A stretch of 62,293 bases of DNA from Dehalococcoidia bacterium (GTDB lineage: Bacteria > Chloroflexota > Dehalococcoidia > GIF9 > UBA5629), in NCBI GenBank assembly GCA_016930155.1, contig JAFGHL010000074.1, forward strand, positions 1-62,293, given 5' to 3'. Both the position numbers and the translations under genes were made by a program. The notes beneath the pieces are model-generated. The model saw nothing but the letters and a program-made list of their open reading frames with translations, had not been told where the DNA came from and searched no databases. Shown here in pieces: positions 1 to 8,728 of this stretch (position 1 is its first letter; each line of letters opens with the position of its first letter).

Positions 1-146
1 CTTATAAGTTATTTGTGTTTATTACTTATATTTTGAGGTCTCTCTTACTTTTTTCAACTCCAACCGACAAAACTGTTACTGTATCTGCGCGTTCAATAGA
101 GATTGATGCATAGTGTAATTTATGCAGGGGGCACAATCACAGAACG

Positions 147-162
147 TCTATTGCGCAATAGA
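147..162. promoter_or_regulatory. 16-bp perfect palindrome upstream of the HdeD-like gene
   Basis: TCTATTGCGCAATAGA reads the same on both strands. It lies 48 bases before the HdeD-like start and overlaps a weak promoter-like pair (TTGCGC at 151, 17-base spacer, TAGATT at 174). A second imperfect dyad, TCAAT-4-ATTGA, lies at 93-106. Operator function is inferred from symmetry and position only. The rest of bases 1-209 shows no gene. Confidence 0.35.
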
Positions 163-209
163 TAGAGCTATGGTAGATTTAGCCTGTAACATGTTAAGGA
201 GGTAGTGTC

Positions 210-767
210 ATGGAAATGATGGCTAAATTCTGGTGGCTCAACCTCATACGGGGACTGCTGGCTCTGGCGCTGGGCATTATTCTGCTGGTAATGCCCGCTA
301 TCTTCTCAATCTTGCTGCTGGTGGCTTTCGTAGGCGCCTATTTTCTGGTCGACGGCATTTTCGCCCTCGTCTTCTTTTTCACCCATCCCAGGAGCAATCA
401 CAGGTGGTGGATCTTTGCAGAGGGGATAGCCGGTATATTGGCGGGAATTATAGTGTTTGTCTGGCCGGGTATGACGGCGGTGTTCCTGCTCTATTTCATT
501 GCATTCTGGGCGTTGATAACCGGCATATTTCAGATCATTTACGCTATCGCTCAATGGAAGACCCTGCCCGGCAAGGGATGGATTTTAACCGGGGGCATAC
601 TTTCCATCATCATAGGCTGCATCCTGCTGTCCAATCCCGTGGCCGGCGCGCTGGCGCTGATGTGGGTAATAGCCTTCTACCTGGTGCTGTTCGGCATGAT
701 GCTGATAATCTTCAGCTTCGTACAACTGGGAAAGGGCAAGTCGGCTGCTCCCGCAGCAACCGCCTGA
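210..767 (+). CDS. HdeD/DUF308-type small membrane protein
   Basis: A 185-residue, almost entirely hydrophobic protein with about six membrane-spanning segments arranged in three pairs, as in the HdeD (DUF308) family of acid-stress-linked inner-membrane proteins. The short loops carry arginine and lysine, and the C-terminus is a small polar tail rich in Ala and Lys. The ATG follows AAGGAGG by 8 bases, which settles the start. The gene stands alone, closed downstream by a strong hairpin at 798. No catalytic motif is visible, so only the family, not a function, can be named. Confidence 0.8.
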   Translation: MEMMAKFWWLNLIRGLLALALGIILLVMPAIFSILLLVAFVGAYFLVDGIFALVFFFTHPRSNHRWWIFAEGIAGILAGIIVFVWPGMTAVFLLYFIAFWALITGIFQIIYAIAQWKTLPGKGWILTGGILSIIIGCILLSNPVAGALALMWVIAFYLVLFGMMLIIFSFVQLGKGKSAAPAATA

Positions 768-797
768 AGTTTTATTTCTACAGGAATTCATCTGCGT

Positions 798-828
798 GGT
801 GGGCCGGTCACCGGCCCACCATTATATT
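798..828 (+). terminator. Intrinsic terminator after the HdeD-like gene
   Basis: Ten-base perfect arms GGTGGGCCGG and CCGGCCCACC flank the loop TCA (798-820), followed by an AT-rich stretch (ATTATATT) rather than a pure T run. It lies 30 bases after the stop codon and about 60 bases before amrS. Confidence 0.65.
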
Positions 829-882
829 AATGTCACCCGCTGCGGCCTTACTCAAGTGCTATAATTAGCCTGAGGATGCGAC

Positions 883-1914
883 ATGGGGGAGGCCCTGCTC
901 TACGACAAGCTGGATGAACAGCGGGTGCGTTGCAACGTCTGCCTGTGGCGTTGCCTGATCAATCCCGGCAAGTCGGGCGTATGCGGAGTCAGGCGGAACG
1001 AAAATGGATCTCTGCAACTGCTGAATTACGGCCTGGTATCCTCGCTGGCCGCCGATCCCATTGAGAAAAAGCCCCTTTTCCATTTTTTTCCCGGCAGCTC
1101 CGTGCTCTCGTTCGGCACGATCGGCTGCAATTTCCACTGCATCCATTGCCAGAACTGGGAGATCGCCTGCATCGAAGATCCCGGCACAGCCATGAAGGGC
1201 CTGCGGGAGATATCTCCCCAGGATGCCGTCAAGATAGCCGTTAAAAACGGCTGCGCAGGCCTTGCCTGGACCTATAACGAGCCAACCGTCTGGTTTGAAT
1301 ACACGCTGGATTCGGCCAGGATGGCCCACGAAAATGGCCTGTATTCGGTGTATGTAACCAACGGCTATATGACTCCGGAGGCCCTGGATATGCTCGGTCC
1401 CTATCTGGATGCCTGGCGCGTCGATATCAAGGGCTTCTCCGACAAACTCTATCGCGACCTGGCGAAGGTCGGGCACTGGCGAAAAATACTGGAAGTCGCC
1501 GAGAGGGCCAGGCATAAATGGAATATGCACGTGGAGGTCGTGACCAACGTCATACCGTCCATGAACGACGATGATAAGCAGCTCAAGGCGATAGCGGGCT
1601 GGATCCGGGAGGCGCTGGGTGAGCTTACGCCCTGGCATGTCACGCGCTTCCATCCCCATCGCCGGCTGTCTCATCTTCAGCCGACCGGGCTGGCGGTGCT
1701 GGAAAGAGCGCATGATATCGGGCGGGCGGCGGGCCTGCGCTTCGTCTATCTGGGTAATGTGCCGGGGCACGCATACGAGAACACGGTCTGCTATCAGTGC
1801 GGTGCGCTGGCAATTGAGCGCAGGGGATACTCAATCAGACTGAAAGCGGTCAAGGATTCCTGCTGCGCCGTCTGCGGGGCTGACCTGAATATCAGGACCA
1901 GTATAAGGGGGTGA
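883..1914 (+). CDS. amrS: AmmeMemoRadiSam system radical SAM enzyme AmrS
   Basis: A 343-residue radical SAM protein. The CxxxCxxC cluster that binds the [4Fe-4S]/SAM centre is at Cys82, Cys86 and Cys89 (GCNFHCIHCQNW). An N-terminal Cys-rich segment (Cys17, 20, 24, 34) and a C-terminal CxxC...CxxC zinc-ribbon-like tail follow the AmrS pattern. It is the first gene of amrS-amrB-amrA, a conserved trio whose reaction is still not well established; the joint occurrence of all three makes the assignment firm. The ATG follows GAGGATG. A lone TATAAT at 860 could be its -10, but no -35 is obvious. A long antisense reading frame over this gene is a shadow. Confidence 0.93.
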   Translation: MGEALLYDKLDEQRVRCNVCLWRCLINPGKSGVCGVRRNENGSLQLLNYGLVSSLAADPIEKKPLFHFFPGSSVLSFGTIGCNFHCIHCQNWEIACIEDPGTAMKGLREISPQDAVKIAVKNGCAGLAWTYNEPTVWFEYTLDSARMAHENGLYSVYVTNGYMTPEALDMLGPYLDAWRVDIKGFSDKLYRDLAKVGHWRKILEVAERARHKWNMHVEVVTNVIPSMNDDDKQLKAIAGWIREALGELTPWHVTRFHPHRRLSHLQPTGLAVLERAHDIGRAAGLRFVYLGNVPGHAYENTVCYQCGALAIERRGYSIRLKAVKDSCCAVCGADLNIRTSIRG

Positions 1915-1918
1915 GAGA

Positions 1919-2725
1919 ATGACCAGGCAAGCTGCCGTGGCCGGCCAGTTCTACCCGGGCCGGCCGGGGGAACTGAGGGACATGATCGGTGAAATGACCG
2001 ATCCCAGTGCGGCGAGGAAAGAGGTCGTCGGTGTCGTATCGCCTCACGCAGGTTTTATATACTCCGGCCCCGTGGCGGGCGCGGTATTTTCGCGAATAAA
2101 ATTCACGAACACTTTTATTATCATCGGTCCGAACCATCGGGGACTGGGCAAACCGCTGAGCATAACTACGGGTGGCAGCTGGAGCACGCCGCTGGGTGAG
2201 GTCCCGATAGACTCCGGGCTGGCAAAGGGCATACTGGCCGCCTCGGAAGGGCTTGAAGAGGATACCCTGGCTCATCGCTATGAGCATTCTCTGGAGGTGC
2301 AGGTGCCGTTCCTGCAATATTTCAAGCCGGATGTGAAGTTAGTGCCCATCGTGCTGGCTCAGGCTGCGCCGCAGGTTTACCGGGGGATAGGACGCTCTAT
2401 AGCCGATACGCTTAAATCCAGGAAGGAGGCAGCGGTGATAGTGGCCAGCAGCGATATGACGCACTACGAGCCGCATGAGAGCGCGAAGGCCAAGGATAAG
2501 AAGGCTATTGAAGCTATTCTGAGTCTGGATGCGGACGAGCTTGTCAGGCGCATCGGCAAATATGATATCAGCATGTGCGGCTATGCCCCCGTCATCAGCC
2601 TGATTGCAGCGGCGCTCGAGATGGGCGCACACAAAGCGGAGCTGGTCAAATACCAGACCAGCGGCGATACTTCGGGGGACTATAGCAGTGTGGTGGGGTA
2701 CGCGGGAATAATAATCGGCAGATAA
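1919..2725 (+). CDS. amrB: AmmeMemoRadiSam system protein B (MEMO1 family)
   Basis: A 268-residue MEMO-family protein, a fold related to non-haem iron dioxygenases and to LigB. Conserved stretches are [14 protein letters not shown] (His43), [19 protein letters not shown] and SSDMTHYEP, whose His and Asp residues form the metal/active-site pocket in the family. It starts 4 bases after amrS ends, behind GGGGGTGAG, and is followed 10 bases later by amrA, so the three are surely cotranscribed. Confidence 0.93.
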   Translation: MTRQAAVAGQFYPGRPGELRDMIGEMTDPSAARKEVVGVVSPHAGFIYSGPVAGAVFSRIKFTNTFIIIGPNHRGLGKPLSITTGGSWSTPLGEVPIDSGLAKGILAASEGLEEDTLAHRYEHSLEVQVPFLQYFKPDVKLVPIVLAQAAPQVYRGIGRSIADTLKSRKEAAVIVASSDMTHYEPHESAKAKDKKAIEAILSLDADELVRRIGKYDISMCGYAPVISLIAAALEMGAHKAELVKYQTSGDTSGDYSSVVGYAGIIIGR

Positions 2726-2735
2726 GAGGTATAAA

Positions 2736-3251
2736 ATGAAGCAAGAGATGCATCCGTTGGCAAAGCTGGCCAGAAAGGCAGTGGAGGATTACGTCAACGG
2801 CCGCCGCATGGTGGAGCCGGATGAGCTTGCTCCCGAAATGAAGGAGCGGGCCGGTGTGTTCGTCTCGCTCAAGAAGCGAGGCCAGTTGCGCGGCTGCATC
2901 GGCACTTTCGAGCCGACTCAGCCCAGCGTGGCGCAGGAGATAATTCAGAATGCCATCTCTTCGGCGACCGGGGACCCTCGCTTCAGTCCGGTCAGGCCTG
3001 ACGAATTAAAGGATATTGAATACAGTGTCGATGTGCTGACTTCTCCCCAGCCGGTGGAAGATAAGGCGCAGCTGGATGCGAAGAAGTACGGCGTAATAGT
3101 CGAGGCCGGGCGCCGCCGCGGCCTGCTGCTGCCCGACCTCGAAGGTGTGGACAGCGTGGATATGCAGATAGACATCTGCCGACAGAAGGCCGGCATATCC
3201 CCGGCGGAGCCGGTCAAACTCTATCGTTTCCAGGTCAGACGATACAGGTAA
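2736..3251 (+). CDS. amrA: AmmeMemoRadiSam system protein A (AMMECR1 domain)
   Basis: A 171-residue single AMMECR1 domain. The family signature [10 protein letters not shown] is present near residue 50, with PRFSPV and the DVLTSPQPV stretch after it, and the C-terminal half keeps the [11 protein letters not shown] segment. It starts behind AGAGGT and ends 50 bases before the FtsZ-like gene. Function in bacteria is undefined; AmrA, AmrB and AmrS are thought to act together. Confidence 0.92.
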   Translation: MKQEMHPLAKLARKAVEDYVNGRRMVEPDELAPEMKERAGVFVSLKKRGQLRGCIGTFEPTQPSVAQEIIQNAISSATGDPRFSPVRPDELKDIEYSVDVLTSPQPVEDKAQLDAKKYGVIVEAGRRRGLLLPDLEGVDSVDMQIDICRQKAGISPAEPVKLYRFQVRRYR

Positions 3252-3301
3252 CAAAGCGGTTGCCATACCCGCAGCTATCTGTTAAGGTATATATCAGAAA
3301 T

Positions 3302-4411
3302 ATGAAGCTGGTTGTAATAGGTATCGGAGATTGCGGCTGCAATATAGCCGCGGAGTTCGTCAGGCTGGGCCAGCGTGCCAGGGCGGAGACCGGCGTGGAT
3401 GTGATAGTGAGGTCATACGCCATTAATGACGATGTGGCCGGATTGTCGGCACTGCGCAAGGTGGGGGATAAGCTGCTTACCATTCAGGTGCCTGCCGCAG
3501 CCGCTGCGGGCAGGGAAACCGAGGTGGGGGCGGAGTTGATGCGCGCCAACGGCGACCGCATTATAGCCACCATGCGCGCGGGTGAATTTTTCGAAACCGA
3601 CGCATTCATGCTGGTGGCCTCCAGCGCGGGCTGTGTGGGCTCAGGCGGCATATCGATTCTGGCCAGGAAGCTGAAGGAACGCTATGTCAATAAACCCGTC
3701 TATGCATTGATCGTTTTGCCGTCGACCGCCGAGGGCAACGTGCCTTCCGGCGTATACAATACAGCGCTCTGCCTGAAGTCCATCGATAAAGCAGCCGACG
3801 CGGTTTTCCTTTTCGACAACGAGAAGGTCATGTCCGAGGCCAGCGTGAAGTCGGCCGCGGGCAACGACGCTCTCAACAGGGAGATCGTATCGCCCTTCTT
3901 CGACCTGCTGCGCGCCAGCGAGAAGGTGGACCCCAGATTCCTGGGCACCAGCAACATCGGCATCGGCGACATCATCCAATCGCTCAACGGCTGGAGCGCC
4001 ATCGGCTACGGCCGGGCGCAGATCTCGCCGGCGGGGTTGACTCTTTTCAGGCGGGGAGACCACTTCGAGAGCAAGGGCGAGGAGACAATCAAGGCCATGG
4101 AGGCCCTCAGCTCCGCCCTCAGCCACTTCTCGATACAGTGCAGGCTGGAGGATGCCCGCAAGGCATTGTATCTACTGTGTGTGCCCGGCAAGAACGCCAA
4201 CATTAATATGACGCGCTCGGTGGGCAATCGTATGCGCGAATTGACCAATAACGGAGAGGTACGGGGAGGCGACTTTTACGGCGTGAAGGACCATGCGGCG
4301 GTGACTTTAATAGCCTCGCGCATCACGTACCTTGATAAGGTCAAAGACTATTACGAGAGGGCCTCGGCGCAAGTCGAGGAACTCAAGAAGAAAGAGACGC
4401 AGGAGCCATGA
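3302..4411 (+). CDS. Divergent tubulin/FtsZ-like GTPase
   Basis: A 369-residue protein with the tubulin/FtsZ layout. The N-terminus (KLVVIGIGDCGCNIAAEF) matches the first beta strand and glycine loop, and VASSAGCVGSGG at about residues 110-120 stands where FtsZ has GGGTGTG. A later DAVFLFDNEKVM resembles the FtsZ segment following the T5 loop, and the GTSNIGIGDIIQSL region replaces the T7 loop. The altered glycine signature means it is not canonical FtsZ; it could be a CetZ-like or other tubulin-family relative. The open frame extends to TTG at 3260, but the ATG at 3302 gives the expected N-terminus. It overlaps rarA by four bases (ATGA), so the two are translationally coupled. Confidence 0.72.
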   Translation: MKLVVIGIGDCGCNIAAEFVRLGQRARAETGVDVIVRSYAINDDVAGLSALRKVGDKLLTIQVPAAAAAGRETEVGAELMRANGDRIIATMRAGEFFETDAFMLVASSAGCVGSGGISILARKLKERYVNKPVYALIVLPSTAEGNVPSGVYNTALCLKSIDKAADAVFLFDNEKVMSEASVKSAAGNDALNREIVSPFFDLLRASEKVDPRFLGTSNIGIGDIIQSLNGWSAIGYGRAQISPAGLTLFRRGDHFESKGEETIKAMEALSSALSHFSIQCRLEDARKALYLLCVPGKNANINMTRSVGNRMRELTNNGEVRGGDFYGVKDHAAVTLIASRITYLDKVKDYYERASAQVEELKKKETQEP

Positions 4412-5784
4412 CCCTCTTCGACCTCGGCTCGCCCGGCCTGAAGGGGGATAAAGGCGCCGGGCCGGAGCAGGGTTCACTTTCAAATGATTCCATGCCGCTG
4501 GCTGCGCGCATGCGACCTCGCAATTTCGCAGAGTACGTGGGTCAGCAGCACATCATCGGCGAGGGGAAGGTCTTGCGACGGGCCATAGAATCGGACCAGC
4601 TCCCATCCATCATATTATGGGGTCCGCCCGGCAGCGGCAAGACCACGCTGGCCCAGGTAATAGCCAATGTATCCAGCTCATTTTTCGTCCCTATGAGCGC
4701 CGTGACCGCGGGTGTGGCCGACCTCAGGCGGGTCATCGACGAGGCCAGACGCAGGCGCAGACAGACGGGACAGCGCACGATACTCTTTATTGACGAGATA
4801 CACCGCTTCAACAAAGGCCAGCAGGACGCCGTCCTGCCCTACGTTGAGAACGGCGAGGTCACCTTTATCGGCGCCACCACTGAAAACCCGTCGTTCGAAG
4901 TTATTTCGGCGCTGCTCTCGCGCTGCCGTGTTTACACGCTCAATGCGTTGTCCGATGAGGAGATCGACACCATCGTACAAAGGGCGCTTGCGGATGACGA
5001 GAACGGGCTGGCCGGGCTCGAGATAAAGCTTGCCGATGACGCCCGCCGGACGCTGGTCACCATGGCCAACGGCGATGCGCGTGTCGCCCTCAATGCCCTT
5101 GAGATGGCCGGGCAGGCGGTCAAGCCCGGCGCGGACGGGCAGCGTAATGTGGAGCTGAAGGATATCGAGGAGTCCCTGCAGAAGCGCGCCCTGCTGTATG
5201 ACAAGGCCGGGGAGCAGCACTATGACCTTATATCGGCGCTGCATAAGACATTGCGCGGATCGGATCCCGACGCGGCTTTATACTGGCTGGGACGCATGCT
5301 GGAGGCGGGGGAGGACCCGCTCTACATCGTGCGGCGGCTAATACGCTTCGCCTCGGAGGATGTGGGCATGGCCGATCCCCAGGCGCTGGTCGTCTGCGTG
5401 GCGGCCCAGCAGGCCGTGCACTTCATAGGATTGCCTGAAGGCAACCTGGCGCTGGCCCAGGCAGTGGTCTATCTGGCCACCGCGCCTAAAAGCAATTCCC
5501 TCTACACGGCATATGGACGGGTGCAGAAGGACGTGGAGACAACGCGTAACGATCCCGTGCCGCTGCACCTGCGCAACGCCCCCACCGGCCTGATGAAGAA
5601 CCTGGGCTACGGCAAGGGCTACAAGTACGCCCATGAGTATGAGGGGCATTTCGTGGAGCAGCAGAACCTGCCGGACTCCATGAAGGGCAAGCGGTTTTAT
5701 TTTCCCTCGGAGCAGGGGTTTGAGAAGACTATTCTGGCCAGGCTTAAAATATGGTGGGGGGCGAGGATGGAGAAGAAAGAGTGA
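4408..5784 (+). CDS. rarA: Replication-associated recombination protein A (RarA/MgsA AAA+ ATPase)
   Basis: A 458-residue AAA+ ATPase of the clamp-loader-like RarA family. Visible motifs are PLAARMRPRNFAEYVGQ at the N-terminus, Walker A GPPGSGKTT, Walker B LFIDEIHRFNK and sensor 1 GATTENPSFE. The C-terminal MgsA/Mgs1 tetramerisation part contains ALYWLGRMLEAGEDP and the RNAPTGLMKNLGYGKGYKYAHE signature. The family acts at stalled replication forks. The start overlaps the FtsZ-like gene by four bases and the end overlaps the hydrolase gene by four. Confidence 0.95.
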   Translation: MTLFDLGSPGLKGDKGAGPEQGSLSNDSMPLAARMRPRNFAEYVGQQHIIGEGKVLRRAIESDQLPSIILWGPPGSGKTTLAQVIANVSSSFFVPMSAVTAGVADLRRVIDEARRRRRQTGQRTILFIDEIHRFNKGQQDAVLPYVENGEVTFIGATTENPSFEVISALLSRCRVYTLNALSDEEIDTIVQRALADDENGLAGLEIKLADDARRTLVTMANGDARVALNALEMAGQAVKPGADGQRNVELKDIEESLQKRALLYDKAGEQHYDLISALHKTLRGSDPDAALYWLGRMLEAGEDPLYIVRRLIRFASEDVGMADPQALVVCVAAQQAVHFIGLPEGNLALAQAVVYLATAPKSNSLYTAYGRVQKDVETTRNDPVPLHLRNAPTGLMKNLGYGKGYKYAHEYEGHFVEQQNLPDSMKGKRFYFPSEQGFEKTILARLKIWWGARMEKKE

Positions 5785-6416
5785 AGCCGCAACAGATCGT
5801 CTTCCCCTGCGGCGAGATCAAACTGGAGGGGCTTTTTTACAGCGTCGAGGCCAGTGGTTCGGCGCCGGCGGTCGTTGTCTGCCATCCTCATCCTCTTTAC
5901 GGCGGCACGATGCATAATAACGTTACCTACGCCATCGCCGATGCTCTTGTGAAATCTGGCATCACTGCGCTGCTGTTTAATTTCAGGGGTGTAGGCAGGA
6001 GCCAGGGCAGCTATGGCGGGGGAATCGAGGAGCAGCAGGATGTAAAGGCTGCGCTGGACTGGCTGGGATCGGCGAAGGGCGTGGATGGAGACAGGCTGGG
6101 CCTGGCCGGTTACTCATTCGGCGCCGGAGTGGCTTTCCCGGTCGGCTGTGGCGACGCCAGGGTGAAGGCTATAGCGCTGGTGTCCCCCTACTTCGAGAGC
6201 TCACCTGTTTCGTTATTCAAAGGCTGTCTGAAGCCCAAGCTTTTAATGGGCGGCAGCCAGGATGACATGGTGCCGCCCGGGGACGTCGAAGCGTATGGGA
6301 GAGAGGCAGCGGAGCCTGGAAAGTGCGAGATTATCAAAGGACCCGACCATTTCTGGGGAGGCTATGAAGGGGCCATGGCCGAGAAGGTCGCGGGCTTTTT
6401 CAAAGATAATCTGTAG
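5781..6416 (+). CDS. Alpha/beta hydrolase (dienelactone-hydrolase-like)
   Basis: About 211 residues with the classical alpha/beta-hydrolase pattern: CHPHPLYGGTMHNNV at the oxyanion side, FNFRGVGRSQG, the nucleophile elbow GYSFGAG, an acid in GSQDDMVPP, and a catalytic histidine in GPDHFWGG. I chose GTG at 5781, which overlaps the rarA stop (GTGA) behind GGAGAAGAAA, over an in-frame ATG at 5751 inside rarA. The TAG stop is formed by the first bases of a dispersed repeat (6413-6469). Substrate unknown. Confidence 0.82.
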   Translation: MKPQQIVFPCGEIKLEGLFYSVEASGSAPAVVVCHPHPLYGGTMHNNVTYAIADALVKSGITALLFNFRGVGRSQGSYGGGIEEQQDVKAALDWLGSAKGVDGDRLGLAGYSFGAGVAFPVGCGDARVKAIALVSPYFESSPVSLFKGCLKPKLLMGGSQDDMVPPGDVEAYGREAAEPGKCEIIKGPDHFWGGYEGAMAEKVAGFFKDNL

Positions 6417-6469
6417 GGGCGGGTTTTCAAACCCGCCCGAATAGGGCGCAGCTAAAGCAACGCCCCTAC
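6413..6469. repeat. Dispersed palindromic repeat, full copy 1
   Basis: A 57-bp element bounded by GTAGGGGCG and its inverted copy CGCCCCTAC, with an internal hairpin (GGGCGGGTTTT then AAACCCGCCC). It lies between convergent genes and supplies the TAG stop of the upstream hydrolase (6414-6416). A trailing fragment, GTCCCTAC, at 6475-6482 supplies the stop of the TPR gene on the other strand. Near-identical copy at 59230; diverged copies at 34676, 58633 and 33631. Confidence 0.85.
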
Positions 6470-6478
6470 TGTGCGTCC

Positions 6479-7798
6479 CTACTGTATATATCCTTTGCTC
6501 TGCATATATCTTATACTGGCCCGGGCATCTTCGACCTGCTGGGCATCTTGGGACAGCTCGATTACCTTCTCCAGGTCGGCTGCCAGCAGGGTATAGTAAC
6601 CCGGATTCTTGGTCTGCTGGGCCAGTATGTCATAAGCTGCGGCGCGATTGATATAGTTTTCGGGGATGGTAGGATCGATTTCAATCGCTTTGTTTATTGA
6701 TGCAAGCCCGTTTTCGATATCGGCATTTGTTACAAGTATTTCGCCCAGTGTCCCATGTTTAAGGGCTGATTGAGGGTCGAGTTCAACCGCTTTTTGAGCG
6801 TCCTCCACCGCATCGTTGAGCAATTGCTTGCCACGTTTGGAGATCGCTCTTTCCAGATACATGCTGGACAGGTCGACATGGAACGGGTCCCCCGTTATTA
6901 CGGGAGCATTCGAACTTGATGCCAGCGCCAGGGCGCGGTTCAGGTCATCTATGGCTTTGTCATAATCCTGGTTGGCGTTATTCAGATTGCCTCTGTATAA
7001 ATAGGCCATCGGGTCACTGTCATCCAGCTCAACGGCCTTATTCAAATCCGATATGGCATTCTGCGGATCCTTAAGGACTATATAGACAAGCCCGCGCATC
7101 TTGTAAGCCTCGGCCATATCGGGATCGAGTTCCATAGCCATGTTGAAATCGGTTATGGCCTGTGAGAAACTGGCGTCGTTTACATTCACCTTGCCTCGGT
7201 AATTGTAAGCCGGGGCCAGGTTGGGGTTGATGGCCAGCGCAGCATCCATGTCGGCCAGCGCGTTCTTCATATCGCCTCTGGCATAGTAGGCTACGCCGCG
7301 ATTGTAATAGGCGTCGTACAATTTGGGGTTAAGATCAATAGCCTTGCCGGCAGATTCTATAGCCTTATCCCACTGGTGGTTTTGCACATACAGCCAGCTC
7401 AAATTGGTGAAGGCCATGACGGCCCTGGGATCGAGTAAAACGGTCTTATCCAGGTCGGCGATGGCCTGCTCGTATTTCTCTTTGGCCAGGTAGGCGAAAG
7501 CGCGATTCTGGTAGTTATCCGCCCGGCTGGGATCGAGTTGTATAGCCTTGCTCAGGTCGGCGATAGCCAGGTCCCATTCCGCCCTGGCGTTGTAGACGGC
7601 GCCGCGGTGCGTATAGGCGGCTACAAGGTTGGGATTGCTTTCTATGGCTTTAGTATATTCAGCGATGGCCTCCACGAACTGGCCCCGGTCGTAGTATGTA
7701 TCCCCCTGATTGAGGTATTCAGCGCTTTGATCGCCGCAGGACATAAGCACCAGGGAGGCTGCAATAATCAGAGCTATCAGGCTTCCAATTCTACTCAT
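6479..7798 (-). CDS. Tetratricopeptide-repeat lipoprotein
   Basis: A 439-residue protein. A hydrophobic signal segment is followed by a lipobox LVLMSC with the lipidated Cys at residue 21, so it should be exported and anchored on the outer face of the membrane. The rest is about eleven TPR units of 34 residues with the usual A..N.G..Y...G.Y..AI.D...A...P pattern, a scaffold for protein-protein contact. It starts behind AGGAAGGTG. The stop codon lies in repeat-derived sequence (CCCTAC on the plus strand). No enzymatic domain and no obvious partner. Confidence 0.88.
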   Translation of the reverse strand: MSRIGSLIALIIAASLVLMSCGDQSAEYLNQGDTYYDRGQFVEAIAEYTKAIESNPNLVAAYTHRGAVYNARAEWDLAIADLSKAIQLDPSRADNYQNRAFAYLAKEKYEQAIADLDKTVLLDPRAVMAFTNLSWLYVQNHQWDKAIESAGKAIDLNPKLYDAYYNRGVAYYARGDMKNALADMDAALAINPNLAPAYNYRGKVNVNDASFSQAITDFNMAMELDPDMAEAYKMRGLVYIVLKDPQNAISDLNKAVELDDSDPMAYLYRGNLNNANQDYDKAIDDLNRALALASSSNAPVITGDPFHVDLSSMYLERAISKRGKQLLNDAVEDAQKAVELDPQSALKHGTLGEILVTNADIENGLASINKAIEIDPTIPENYINRAAAYDILAQQTKNPGYYTLLAADLEKVIELSQDAQQVEDARASIRYMQSKGYIQ

Positions 7799-7928
7799 AG
7801 GGTAGACACCTTCCTGTTAATAAACTTCGCAGTGTTGCGCCGGGGATACGCCGGCCTCCAGGGCAGGCGCGCATAATTTATATAGCATAGCAAATTATTG
7901 CTTTCATTGGGAAAAACGATCGGAGCAA

Positions 7929-8492
7929 CTATACGATGGGCAGCTTTTTGGAGGCGACAAGATCATCGATCCGCCGCCGGAGCTCTTCCAGCGTACCTGA
8001 ATTGTCTATTTTATAGTCCGCCATGGCCTCCGCTTTGTTGATCTGGAATTCCTGCTCCTCGTTCCTGTCCTGCTCCTGGAAAGCCGCGAGGGTCGGGGGG
8101 TCGCGCCGCTCGCCGCGCAGCCTTACACGCTCAAAGCGTATAGCGGGATCCTTGATATCCACCCTGACCAGTATAAAACCGTCGCCGAACATCTCCTTCA
8201 TGACGGCCACATCGTCCGGCGATCTCACGCCGCTGATACCTGCTACCTTCCAGCCCCGTTTCTGTATCTCCTGGCCTGCCATGCGAACAAAACAGCCCCT
8301 GCCCATCTCGGTAAAGCAGCGCTTTGAAATGGCGGAGAGGTTCTCGCGGGTACCCTCCAGGCCTTCTTCTCTGGCTATTTGCCGCACCATATCGCCTGTG
8401 GAGATATAGGGCACACCGTACCTGTTGCGCAGGTACTTGAGCACCTCGTCCTTACCCGAGCCGATATCGCCCACAACACCTATGACTTTCAT
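7929..8492 (-). CDS. P-loop nucleotide kinase, dephospho-CoA-kinase/UPF0200-like
   Basis: A 187-residue protein with Walker A GDIGSGKDEV near residues 8-17 and STGDMVRQIAREEG, in the style of nucleoside-monophosphate-kinase folds. A later RFERVRLRGERRDPPT stretch looks like the LID/arginine region, and DNSGTLEELRRRIDDL closes the fold as in dephospho-CoA kinases. It lacks the full CoaE signature, so it may belong to the related AAA/UPF0200 kinase group, whose substrate is unknown. No strong ribosome-binding site precedes the ATG. It is the last GC-rich gene before the AT-rich island. Confidence 0.6.
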   Translation of the reverse strand: MKVIGVVGDIGSGKDEVLKYLRNRYGVPYISTGDMVRQIAREEGLEGTRENLSAISKRCFTEMGRGCFVRMAGQEIQKRGWKVAGISGVRSPDDVAVMKEMFGDGFILVRVDIKDPAIRFERVRLRGERRDPPTLAAFQEQDRNEEQEFQINKAEAMADYKIDNSGTLEELRRRIDDLVASKKLPIV

Positions 8493-8669
8493 CTGAAGCT
8501 TATATTAACATGCGGTAGGGGTTTAGTGGTAGCGGAAAGCTTTCTGATTTTTCACGACGTTATTAATTTGTGTATGTGCCATGGGCGGGGGCTTTGCGAA
8601 CGTCCTTCCAATATAAATTTTTACAACACACATAAATTGCATAACCTAGTATATACTTACATATATAAC

Positions 8670-8698
8670 TTGACATTAGCATATTTAGGGTGTATAGT
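8670..8698 (+). promoter_or_regulatory. Sigma70-type promoter of the defence-like operon
   Basis: TTGACA (8670-8675), exactly 17 bases, then TATAGT (8693-8698). The predicted start is near 8705, about 24 bases before the ATG at 8729. It lies in the AT-rich gap 8493-8728, which holds no other recognisable feature. Confidence 0.75.
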
Positions 8699-8728
8699 GG
8701 AGATATAATATTTCAAAGAGGTATTAAA

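Noticed and set aside
233..868. 211-residue frame overlapping the HdeD-like gene in another phase
   Set aside because: No binding site, Arg/His/Gly-rich, runs through the terminator hairpin at 798.
865..1770. 301-residue antisense open frame over amrS
   Set aside because: Shadow of a conserved radical SAM gene; no family resemblance.
6413..6482. CRISPR-like repeats
   Set aside because: The recurring GGGCGGG elements are scattered at gene ends over the window, not arrayed with regular spacers.
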